From assembly GCA_002772495.1 (NCBI GenBank), contig PCSX01000023.1:5435-23471 (forward strand): 18,037 nt of DNA, in the 5' to 3' direction. Below are positions 7,186 through 15,300 of the stretch, piece by piece (position 1 is the first letter of the stretch; each line of letters starts with the position of its first letter). The notes below the pieces were generated by a model. The model worked only from the letters and a program-made list of their open reading frames with translations. It was not told the DNA's origin and did no database searches. The DNA is from Candidatus Vogelbacteria bacterium CG22_combo_CG10-13_8_21_14_all_37_9 (GTDB taxonomy: Bacteria; Patescibacteriota; Minisyncoccia; Phycocordibacterales; XYD1-FULL-46-19). A program made the position numbers and the translations under genes.

Positions 7186-8376
7186 TTAACTTATTACTCC
7201 TCCACCGACAACCAGTTCATTATCATACACCACCACCGATTGGCCTAAGGCTGGAGAAGTAACTGGAGTTAAAAATTTTAAGTCCCAATCATTATTTTTA
7301 TTTTTTTGTAATTGACAGGGGCTTAAGGGAGCGCGATAACGCAAGCGAGCTTGGTAAATTTTAGCTTGAGTTGGTTCAAAAAACCAATTAGTATTTTTTA
7401 ATTTAAGAATTTCTGTTGCTATTGGATTACCGATTGTTTTTACTTCATGAGCGACAGTCAAAGTATTAGCCAAGCTATCTTTGGCAATAATATACCAAGC
7501 TTCGCCACTTCGATCGTCACTAGTAATAGTAAAGCTATGTCTCTCCCCAATAGTATAAAAATGGGTACCTAGATGTTGACCAATAGTCTCACCAGCTGAA
7601 TTTAAAACTGAACCCGGTTTTTCACCCAACTCTTCTTTTAAAAATTCTTTAAAATCAAAATCACCAACAAAACAAAGACCCTGACTATCTTTCTTGTCCG
7701 CGTTGGGTAATTGATATTTTTTAGCCAGCTGTCTGACTGCGGTTTTAGTCAAATGGCCAATGGGAAATAAAATTTTTGCTAATAAATCTGGTTTAATCGC
7801 CCACAAAAAATATGATTGATCTTTATTACTATCAACAGCAGTAGCTAAAACTGGTTGTTGATCAACTCCAAACAAGTTTAAAAACCCAGACCCATGCCCA
7901 ACCATTTTTAAACTTGTCTGGAGTTGATTCTCATTTTTAATTTTTAATTTTAAATTTTTAATTTGACAGTAGTGTCCAGTGGCCACAAAATCCGCTCCCA
8001 ATTCAAAAGCTTTATCCGCAAAAGCCCCAAATTTAATTTTTTGATTACAAACGACATCCGGATTGGGTGTTCGACCGACTTGATATTCAGCCAACAAATA
8101 GTCAATCACCGCTTGTTTGTATTCAGCCGACAAATCTAAAGTATAGAGAGGGATATCCAAAGTCGCTGCTACCGCAAAAGCCGAACGACGTTCAACACGC
8201 CATGAACAAAGTCGCCCGCGCGCTTTACCTTGAGCCGATTCAGACGGATCCCAAACTTTAATAAACACTCCAATGACATTGTAACCCGCCTGTTTCAGGA
8301 GAAGGGCCGAAACCGCCGAGTCTACTCCACCAGAGAGACCAACGAAAACTGTGTTATTTTTTTTCTCTTTCACCAT
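7186..8376 (-). CDS. mnmA: tRNA-specific 2-thiouridylase MnmA, with an in-frame insertion
   Basis: Makes 2-thiouridine at tRNA wobble position 34 (Lys, Glu, Gln tRNAs), using ATP and a sulfur carrier. The PP-loop SGGVDS is at residues 15-20 and the active-site regions NPDVVCNQKIKFG (D107, C110) and DSQGLCFVGDF (C235) are intact, so the enzyme should work. Between ATGHY and DSNKDQSYFL there are about 45 residues where the E. coli enzyme has about 16; the extra part is encoded by a palindromic element (7861-7928) and an adjacent A/T tract. I chose ATG 8374-8376 because GGGG lies just upstream. A TTG at 8383-8385 would add three residues but has no ribosome-binding site. It follows the exonuclease gene by 10 nt. 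Confidence 0.95.
   Translation of the reverse strand: MVKEKKNNTVFVGLSGGVDSAVSALLLKQAGYNVIGVFIKVWDPSESAQGKARGRLCSWRVERRSAFAVAATLDIPLYTLDLSAEYKQAVIDYLLAEYQVGRTPNPDVVCNQKIKFGAFADKAFELGADFVATGHYCQIKNLKLKIKNENQLQTSLKMVGHGSGFLNLFGVDQQPVLATAVDSNKDQSYFLWAIKPDLLAKILFPIGHLTKTAVRQLAKKYQLPNADKKDSQGLCFVGDFDFKEFLKEELGEKPGSVLNSAGETIGQHLGTHFYTIGERHSFTITSDDRSGEAWYIIAKDSLANTLTVAHEVKTIGNPIATEILKLKNTNWFFEPTQAKIYQARLRYRAPLSPCQLQKNKNNDWDLKFLTPVTSPALGQSVVVYDNELVVGGGVIS
7861..7928 (-). repeat. Palindromic element inserted in frame within mnmA
   Basis: Two 24-nt arms, 7861-7884 and 7905-7928, are reverse complements with a single mismatch, separated by a 20-nt G-rich loop (minus strand TGGTTGGGCATGGGTCTGGG). The element reads through in the mnmA frame as about 23 residues (NQLQTSLKMVGHGSG followed by FLNLFGVD). 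It lies exactly where MnmA is longer than its relatives. An A/T tract (7929-7965) flanks it. This is the architecture of the palindromic elements known to insert in reading frames in Rickettsia. No second copy is in this window. Confidence 0.8.
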
Positions 8377-8386
8377 AAACCCCAAT

Positions 8387-8944
8387 CTACAGGTTCAGGA
8401 GCTTTCTGTAAATTTCGAAAGTCACTTGAATATCCGCTAAAGCCGAATGAGCTTTAGGATTGCTAATACCATAATGTTCAGCTAAAGCCCCTAAATTATA
8501 ACGCTCTAAGGGTTTATTGACTTCATGATAATTTTTCATAAAGGCCATGGTGATTAAATCAACTTTATGATAATGTATTGGCCATTTCAGCTGATGTTTT
8601 TTAAAAGCGTATTGAAGAAAACCCCAATCAAAAGACACATTTTGTCCCACCATCATACAGTCTTTAGTTTTCTCGGCGATAATCGGTAAAATTTGTTTTA
8701 AATCATGAGCAAATAGCCAATCAGTTTCATTATAACTATTAACTCGCAGAGCTTCTGGTTCGGCAGTCTCTAGATGTTCCGGTTTTATTTTAAATTCAAA
8801 CTGATCAATAATTTCTAAATCAGGACCTCGGCCAGCCACTGTCACTGGTTTGGCAATAATACCTCCAATTTCAATAATCTCGTGTTGATCAGGGTCTAAA
8901 CCGGTTGTTTCTAAATCAATAAAAGCTAATTTGTTGTATTTCAT
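8387..8944 (-). CDS. DEDDh-family 3'-5' exonuclease (DnaQ/RNase T-like)
   Basis: 185 residues, a stand-alone exonuclease domain. All five DEDDh residues are visible: D10 and E12 in AFIDLETTGLDPDQHE, D106 in VGQNVSFDWGFLQ, and H166 and D171 in NPKAHSALADIQVTFEIY. The catalytic arrangement is that of the proofreading epsilon subunit of DNA polymerase III and of RNase T and oligoribonuclease; the exact substrate, DNA or RNA, cannot be told from sequence. No polymerase or helicase domain is attached. It lies between mltG (9 nt upstream) and mnmA (10 nt downstream) in a tightly packed run. No Shine-Dalgarno sequence precedes the ATG at 8942-8944. Confidence 0.9.
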   Translation of the reverse strand: MKYNKLAFIDLETTGLDPDQHEIIEIGGIIAKPVTVAGRGPDLEIIDQFEFKIKPEHLETAEPEALRVNSYNETDWLFAHDLKQILPIIAEKTKDCMMVGQNVSFDWGFLQYAFKKHQLKWPIHYHKVDLITMAFMKNYHEVNKPLERYNLGALAEHYGISNPKAHSALADIQVTFEIYRKLLNL

Positions 8945-8953
8945 AATCAGAAA

Positions 8954-9964
8954 TTAAGTCCCTAAATATTTCTTCTTATTTTTTAGATGTTCTCCGTAAG
9001 TAACAGCGTAGTGCATCAAACCTTTTTTATCGGATAGATAAAAAAGATAATCAGATTCTTTAGGAGTCAGCGCCGCGAAAATTGAATCTAAACCGGGATT
9101 AGTAATCGGCCCAGGCGGTAAACCCTTATATTTATAAGTATTGTAGGGTGAATCATAATTTAAATCTTTTTTTGTTAATTCAAAAGTATTTTTATTAATT
9201 AAAAAGGGAAAAACGGCATCGACTTGTAATTTCATCCCTTGATCTAAACGTTTCCACAAAATCCCAGCCACCATTCGCCGAACTTCATGATCCTTGGCTT
9301 CTTCTTCCAAAAGCGAAGCCATGGTTAAAATTTCATTTTCAGTATGACCAGATTGTTTGATTAACATTCGCAAGGGTTGGATTTTTTCCAAATAAGAATC
9401 ATTAAGACGTTCGACAATTTGTTCGGTCGTGGCTAGAGGAGAGAGAAAATAAGTATCGGGAAATAGACGACCTTCCAAATTTAAACTAACCGTTTTATAA
9501 ACTTCGATTTCAAAATCAGGTAGAGCTTTATCTAAAATTAAACCAACCTCGTGATTATTGGCTCCCTCCGGAATAGTAACCTTCACTAATTTAACCCCAA
9601 AATCACCCGTTCGTAATTGCCAAATTATTCTTAATAAATTTTCTGGTTCCGTAAAAAGATAGATGCCAGTTTGAATGTGACGATCAGATTTAGATAAACG
9701 CATTAAAGAATTAAAGAGAGCTTGGGAGCGAATAACATTCGAATCAAGCAAGGCCTGGCTAACCGCCGGCAGAGTAGCCCCTTTTTTTATCTCTAGTTTT
9801 ACTCCCTTAGGCGGTAGGGGTTTAGCGGAAATAATTAAAATAAACAAAAAACCTAAAATAATTAGAACCGTGCTAATTCCGATTAATAAATGCTCCCAGC
9901 GTTTGATTTTAAGATCCCTAGCTTGAGCCAGTTTAATTTTATTATTATTTAAATTAAAAAACAT
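8954..9964 (-). CDS. mltG: Endolytic murein transglycosylase MltG
   Basis: Membrane-bound YceG/MltG-like lytic transglycosylase that cuts nascent peptidoglycan strands and so ends glycan synthesis. 336 residues. A basic N-terminal tail precedes one transmembrane helix at about 26-46, with the catalytic part outside. The family core is clear: GRLFPDTYFL (165-174), the catalytic segment MASLLEEEA with the likely catalytic Glu at 220, GILWKRLDQGMKLQVDA (234-250), and SPYNTYKYKGLPPGPITNPG (272-291). The start ATG is 3 nt after the stop of the upstream membrane protein, so coupling is likely. The presence of MltG implies that this organism makes a peptidoglycan wall. Confidence 0.95.
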   Translation of the reverse strand: MFFNLNNNKIKLAQARDLKIKRWEHLLIGISTVLIILGFLFILIISAKPLPPKGVKLEIKKGATLPAVSQALLDSNVIRSQALFNSLMRLSKSDRHIQTGIYLFTEPENLLRIIWQLRTGDFGVKLVKVTIPEGANNHEVGLILDKALPDFEIEVYKTVSLNLEGRLFPDTYFLSPLATTEQIVERLNDSYLEKIQPLRMLIKQSGHTENEILTMASLLEEEAKDHEVRRMVAGILWKRLDQGMKLQVDAVFPFLINKNTFELTKKDLNYDSPYNTYKYKGLPPGPITNPGLDSIFAALTPKESDYLFYLSDKKGLMHYAVTYGEHLKNKKKYLGT

Positions 9965-9967
9965 AAT

Positions 9968-11149
9968 TTAGACCGGTAGATTAACGGGCGGTTCCCCTCG
10001 TTTAGATGGAATTCGTTCCAGAGTCGGAGTAGTCGCTACCTGACCAGGAATATGGAACAGGGTGGCCAATTCTTCAGTGGTCATCACCATTGGTTTTTTG
10101 CTAGCTGGAGGATAATGATAAGACCGATAAACATAATTTTGGAAAAATTTTCGTCTGATCCTTGGGACTCGAAAACCGAACGGATCTTGCCAAGGATAAT
10201 CAAGGCCGGCCGTCATAAGAGGTTTAAAGCTATTTAAATTTTGAGCCCCAAATTGTTTATAGTTAGTCATAATACCGACAAAAATAGGAATTCTAACTGT
10301 ATCATCTCGAGATAAATACAACACCCGTAAACCCGAATTAAAAGCGAGTTTGGCTAAACTTTTTTCGACGGCTTTTACTTTTTCACGTTCACCAGAAGAT
10401 AGGGCAAATTCACCCCAACTCATATCCCCTTCTTTTTTAGGTTTATCCCGTTTAAGTAATTTATCTAATTCTTTTTGAACTGAATCTTTCCAAGATTTAG
10501 GCGCGGGCGTAATAATCAATTGAGACCAAATCTGATGAGTCGCTTCAATACTGCCGATAAACTCTAAAAAAGAAGTAATGGGATCAATTTTAAATTCTTC
10601 TTTAGGGTCTTTATCCAAACCATAATCAACATAAGTTTTGATTGGGTAAGAATCAGCTTCGGTAAATTTAAACTCCACTCCTCGCAATTCCCAGACTGAA
10701 CCTTGATTACCAAAATCAACCGCCTTGGTGTAATCTTCCACAGCATAGACTTCGGCTTCTGGGTATTGAGCATAGATTGCCGATTCCACAATGTTCTGGA
10801 AAAATTTTGGCGTCCAAATATAAAAATGGATCTTACCAGCAATAGAAGTAATTTCTAAGGAAAAAGAGGCTGGGGTTCGACCCTTGATATACTGATCAAT
10901 CAAAGTACCAGAGCTAGCTTGATGGAGAGCAGTAATCACCAGCTCCATCGCTAAGGGTGACTTAAAAACTTCCCGCGGTAATTTAATTTCTAACAAAACA
11001 GCTATATTTTCTTTCAACCATTTAGCCCGAATGTAGTAAAGATAAGTCTCCCATAACAAAAAAGCTAATAAAAATGGTGACCAGAGCAAAAAAAATTGGC
11101 CAGCTGATAAAAGTAAATCTAAAATTGATTGAAGAAATAAATCAGACAT
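9968..11149 (-). CDS. N-terminally membrane-anchored protein, possibly type IV secretion-related
   Basis: 393 residues. A hydrophobic N terminus (about 5-40) gives one long or two short membrane helices; the rest is soluble and mixed alpha/beta, with a lysine-rich stretch near 230-245. The C terminus TTEELATLFHIPG, then a proline-rich ERIPSKRGEPPVNLP, resembles a segment I remember from CPR proteins that accompany or are fused to VirD4/TraG-type or VirB4-type ATPases. Here no ATPase domain follows: there is no Walker A motif. I therefore give only a tentative link to a conjugation-like or DNA-transfer envelope machine. It is the first gene of the run leading to mltG, and a promoter lies in the hairpin just upstream. 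A wall hydrolase next to an envelope-spanning complex would make sense, but that is inference. Confidence 0.5.
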   Translation of the reverse strand: MSDLFLQSILDLLLSAGQFFLLWSPFLLAFLLWETYLYYIRAKWLKENIAVLLEIKLPREVFKSPLAMELVITALHQASSGTLIDQYIKGRTPASFSLEITSIAGKIHFYIWTPKFFQNIVESAIYAQYPEAEVYAVEDYTKAVDFGNQGSVWELRGVEFKFTEADSYPIKTYVDYGLDKDPKEEFKIDPITSFLEFIGSIEATHQIWSQLIITPAPKSWKDSVQKELDKLLKRDKPKKEGDMSWGEFALSSGEREKVKAVEKSLAKLAFNSGLRVLYLSRDDTVRIPIFVGIMTNYKQFGAQNLNSFKPLMTAGLDYPWQDPFGFRVPRIRRKFFQNYVYRSYHYPPASKKPMVMTTEELATLFHIPGQVATTPTLERIPSKRGEPPVNLPV

Positions 11150-11154
11150 ATTAA

Positions 11155-11198
11155 TTTTAAAACCCTTCTTTCATTATACTGAAAGAAGGGTTTTAAAA
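11155..11198. terminator. 19-bp hairpin terminator after the sigma-4/HARE gene
   Basis: Perfect inverted repeat, arms 11155-11173 and 11180-11198, loop of 6 nt. The core stem pairs CCCTTCTTTCA with TGAAAGAAGGG and is followed by TTTT on the minus strand (and symmetrically on the plus strand), the form of a Rho-independent terminator. It lies 24 nt after the stop of the gene at 11223-12257 and ends only 5 nt before the ATG at 11147-11149. Confidence 0.8.
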
Positions 11199-11201
11199 CA
11201 A
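11173..11201 (-). promoter_or_regulatory. Predicted promoter embedded in the terminator hairpin
   Basis: Minus strand: TTGTTT at 11196-11201 as a weak -35, a 17-nt spacer, and a perfect TATAAT at 11173-11178 lying almost wholly in the hairpin loop. Initiation about 7 nt downstream would leave AAGGG near the 5' end of the mRNA as a ribosome-binding site for the ATG at 11149, free of the upstream hairpin arm. Consensus match only. Confidence 0.5.
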
Positions 11202-11222
11202 ACTCTAGCGACTCTGAACTAA

Positions 11223-12257
11223 TTAGATATTAGAATAATTACCCTGCTTATCCTTTTTAAACAATTTAGAATTTTGAAGATTAACTAAAATAGTGTTTTC
11301 TTTGACATGACGTTCTTTCAGAACTTTAGCGATAATATCATTTTTAGCTAAAGAACCAGTTTTACTTAAAATACTTTTGATCACCTCCGCCACCGTCCCT
11401 CGAGAATAGCCCCATTCCACTAAAGCGTACAAACCTCGACCAACTAAAACAAAGCGTTGATCTTTAATTAATTCATTATGACAAGTAGCCGGATGGGCTT
11501 TACGACCAAAACGTTTTCCAATCGCTTTAGCTACTTCAGAAAAATGCATCGGTGAACCATTTTGTCGTAAAACTAAATAGGCATAGTCCCGAATCCCTCG
11601 CATTTTAACATTAGGTGATTTAGTTAAACCCCATTCCCCTAATGGATTTTCAGAAATTTGCTTGGATAATTTCAACCATTTAGCCGCAAAAGTGGCGACT
11701 TTAGGATCTTTAGAAATATCTTTTAATTCTAGTAAAAAACGAGCAATTAATTCACTTTCCGACACAAGGTCATTATCATTTAAATTACTACAAAGATGTC
11801 GCAATGATTCGTGAACTTTTTCGGCTAAAGCTTTATCCGTCGTCCAACGATGATGGAATTCGTCATCTTCTTTAATTTTGAAAAAAGCGTCAGAAATAAC
11901 TAACAAGAAATGAAGATGATTTTTTGTTGAAGCGTCTCGAGCCATATCGGCCAAAAATCCTTCCTCATGAACAATTCCACCATAAGCTTCAATTTTCTCT
12001 TTTAATTCCACAAAAACTGGATCAAGAGGATCATAAGTTTTAGCCTTACGAATAGCGGTCAAACCGAAATTTTCAATTTGACGAACTCGTTCTCGAGTAA
12101 TTTTATAACTAGAACCAATTGACTCTAGAGTTGATCGTTTAATATCAGCACCCAAACCATAACGTCGAATCAAAATTTCTTTAATTCGAGTCGACAAAGG
12201 ATTAAGTAAATGTTTAGTTACTTCTTTCGGTTTAAAATTAAAAAAGTCTTTGGTCAT
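11223..12257 (-). CDS. Sigma-70 region 4-like and HARE-HTH transcription protein
   Basis: 344 residues with two recognisable DNA-related parts. Residues about 20-75 are a sigma-70 region 4 helix-turn-helix: LSTRIKEILIRRYGLG, then RSTLESIGSSYKITRERVRQ and IENFGLTAIRKAK, as in the -35-reading domain of primary sigma factors. Residues about 217-290 look like a HARE-HTH winged helix (GSPMHFSEVAKAIGKRFGRK, later GRGLYALVEWGYSRGTV), the type found in the delta subunit of RNA polymerase. A further small helical region (290-344) may be another winged helix. No sigma region 2 is present, so it cannot open promoters alone; an RNA-polymerase-associated regulator is the likeliest role. It has its own promoter upstream and a strong terminator downstream, so it may be monocistronic. 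No Shine-Dalgarno sequence is seen. Confidence 0.8.
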   Translation of the reverse strand: MTKDFFNFKPKEVTKHLLNPLSTRIKEILIRRYGLGADIKRSTLESIGSSYKITRERVRQIENFGLTAIRKAKTYDPLDPVFVELKEKIEAYGGIVHEEGFLADMARDASTKNHLHFLLVISDAFFKIKEDDEFHHRWTTDKALAEKVHESLRHLCSNLNDNDLVSESELIARFLLELKDISKDPKVATFAAKWLKLSKQISENPLGEWGLTKSPNVKMRGIRDYAYLVLRQNGSPMHFSEVAKAIGKRFGRKAHPATCHNELIKDQRFVLVGRGLYALVEWGYSRGTVAEVIKSILSKTGSLAKNDIIAKVLKERHVKENTILVNLQNSKLFKKDKQGNYSNI

Positions 12258-12274
12258 AAGTGTTGATATCTATA

Positions 12275-12303
12275 CTTTTATCATTAAAACAATAATAAGT
12301 CAA
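12275..12303 (-). promoter_or_regulatory. Predicted promoter for the sigma-4/HARE gene
   Basis: Minus strand TTGACT (12298-12303), 17-nt spacer, TAAAAG (12275-12280) preceded by TG one base away, an extended -10 form. The -10 hexamer itself is poor. The predicted start is roughly 10 nt before the ATG at 12257. It lies in the 57-nt gap after leuS. Confidence 0.4.
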
Positions 12304-12314
12304 TAGTGGATAAA

Positions 12315-15300
12315 TTAAGCCAAAACTAGATTCAATAACTTGTCTGGTACATAAACCATTCTACTGATTTTTTGATCCTTTGTCCACTGGATAATAATCG
12401 GCCGAAGTAGAGCCAATTTTTTAATTTCTGCTTCACTTGTCCCCACCTCAACTTGGAAACTATCTCGAACCTTACCATTAATCTGGATAATAATTTTGAA
12501 AGAATTTATCTTAATTTTACTTGGCTCAAAAATCGGCCAAGTGGCTAGATGAATTGAACGTTTTTCGCCTAAATTAGACCACAATTCTTCAGTTAAATGT
12601 GGTGCTAGAGGAGCCAGTAACTTCAAAAAATCTTTAAATAAACTCCTGGAAATTGTTTCTGCTAATTCTAAATTATTAGCCATAATCATCAAAGTAGAAA
12701 CAGCAGTATTGAAAGAAAAATTTTCAATATCCTGACTGACTTTCTGAATTGTTTTTTGCTGGAGTGATTCTAAATCACTAGCAATCTTAATATCAGTCTT
12801 AGAAACTTTAAATGATAGACGCCAAACTCGATCAAGAAAACGTCTCACCCCCATCAAGTTATCACTATTCCAATTTTTGGATTGCTCAAACGGTCCCATA
12901 AACATTTCATATAAACGCAGAGAATCAGCCCCGTAATCTCGAACGACGTCATCAGGATTAATGACATTAGACCAACGTTTACTCATCTTTCGTCCATCTG
13001 GTCCCAGAACTAAACCTTGATTCTTTAATTGCGAAAAAGGTTCAGATCCGGGAGCAATTTTTAAATCAAATAAAAACTTATGCCAAAAACGAGCATAAAT
13101 TAAATGCCGAGTAGCATGTTCCACTCCTCCCACATACATCGATACCCCACCGATATTTGCCTGAGACAAATTTCGAAGGGGCGAGCCGGCACCAAGCCAC
13201 GCTTGAAGTTTTTTAGGATCGGCTAAAAATTTTTTATTAGTCGGATCAATAAAACGTAAATAATACCAAGATGAACCAGCCCATTGAGGCATCGTATTGG
13301 TTTCGCGTTTCGCCCAAGCTCCACAAACAGGACACTTAACCCTGACCCAATTAGTAATATCAGCTAAAGGTGATTCACCAGTTCCAGTCGGCGCGTAGCT
13401 TTTCACCACTGGTAATTTTACTGGTAAATCTTTTTCCGGCACTGGAACAATTCCCCGTCCAACTGGATTATTTAAAACACAGTTTGCACAATGAATAATC
13501 GGAATCGGTTCGCCCCAATAACGTTGGCGCGAAAAAACCCAATCGCGTAATTTATATTTAGTTACTAAATGCCCCCGAACAAATTTAGTAATCGCAATTT
13601 TAGCTTTCTGATTACTTAAACCACTAAAATTATCAGAATTAACTAAAATTCCTTCACCGACATAAGCTTGCTCTAAAACATCCTCTACTATTTGAGAACT
13701 CTTATCGGTTAATTTTTGCCGATCCCAAATTACTAATTTAATTGGTAGTTTAAATTTTTTAGCAAAGACCCAATCTCGCTGATCATGAGCTGGCACCGCC
13801 ATGATGGCCCCAAAACCATAATCAACTAAAACATAGTCAGCGATATAAATTGGAATAATTTCTCCATTAGCGGGATTAATCGCTTCTAGACCTTCAATCT
13901 TAACGCCGGTTTTATCTCGACCTTCAGCTGTTCGTTCAATTTCAGTTCGTTTTTTAGTTTTAGTAAGATAATTTTTGATCGCTGGTAAATTTTTAATTTT
14001 TTTCGATGGCTGACGGATTAAATTTTGAATAATTTGATGTTCTGGAGCTAAAACTAAATAAGTCGCTCCAAATAAAGTATCTGGCCGAGTGGTGAAAATT
14101 TTTATTTTTTCTAAACAATGTTCCAAAACTACTGGTTCCACCTTGCCACAAACATGAGCTTTTTCCGCTTCAAATTCAATTAAGTCCCCACCTAATTCTT
14201 GTTGGATTCTCAGACCTTGATTATCAGCGATCAGTGGATCTTTCAGATCTCGTAGAATTTTGACCCAACCAGCATTTTTCTTAATTTTAGGCCAAGTAAA
14301 ACGCCAATTAAATATCAGTCGGAGAGGCCATGACTCACGATTTTTAACTGCTGGCTCAATTAAACCCGCAACTAAAATGGTTCCGGCAATCGGGGTTTTT
14401 AATTTTTCTAAAATTTTTAAAGCTACGACTGCTCCCCAACTGTGCCCCACTAAAATAGTGTCTGGTCCAAATTTCACTTGTTTTAGAACTGCTTCTATTT
14501 GATTAGCAATATTGGGAATTCGAGCATCAGGCAGATCAAGGGCTTGAACACTATGACCTTTGGCTTCTAATTCTCGTTTAAGCCACGGGAAAAAAGAGCG
14601 CTTAGAATTAGAGGCGAAACCCGGCAATAAAACATAGTGCCGTTTGTTAGCTAGAGGAAAATCAATTTCTGCCCCTTCACTTTTACCAATCCAATTTCGT
14701 TGAGCTTCTTTAACTGATTCTGGCCACTTTAATTGATCTAAGTCAGTCAAAAGTCGTTCGGCGTAATTTGTAATTTTAAGTACCCACTGTCGCATAGGTT
14801 TTTTTTCAACCACTGTGCCACAGCGTTCACACTTTCCGTCTTCCAAATCTTCATTTGCTAAACCAGTCTGACAAGAAGGACACCAATTGATCGGTTCATA
14901 AGATTCATAAGCTAAACCTTGTTTATAAAGTTGGAGAAAAATCCACTGGGTCCAACGATAATAATCCGGATTAGTGGTATTAATTTCTCGAGACCAATCA
15001 TAAGATAGACCAATCGATTTAATTTGTCGGCGGAAATTATCAATATTTTTTTTAGTCGAAACGGCTGGATTAACTTTATGCTTAAGCGCGAAATTTTCCG
15101 CTGGCAAGCCAAAAGCATCCCATCCCATCGGATGAAGAACATTGTTTCCTGTCATTCTCAAATAACGACTATAGATATCTGTCGCGGTATAGCCTAAAAT
15201 ATGCCCGACATGCAGGCCTTCTCCCGAAGGGTACGGAAACATATCTAAAACGTAGGCCTTAGGTTTAGAAGATTTATCGTTGGTTTGATAAATTTTTTTC

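Noticed and set aside
8377..8385. TTG start for mnmA three codons upstream of the ATG
   Set aside because: No ribosome-binding site precedes it, while the ATG at 8376 has GGGG upstream. The added residues are not part of the family.
14260..14502. Plus-strand open frame opposite the inserted LeuRS domain
   Set aside because: The minus-strand frame shows clear hydrolase motifs; the opposite frame has none.
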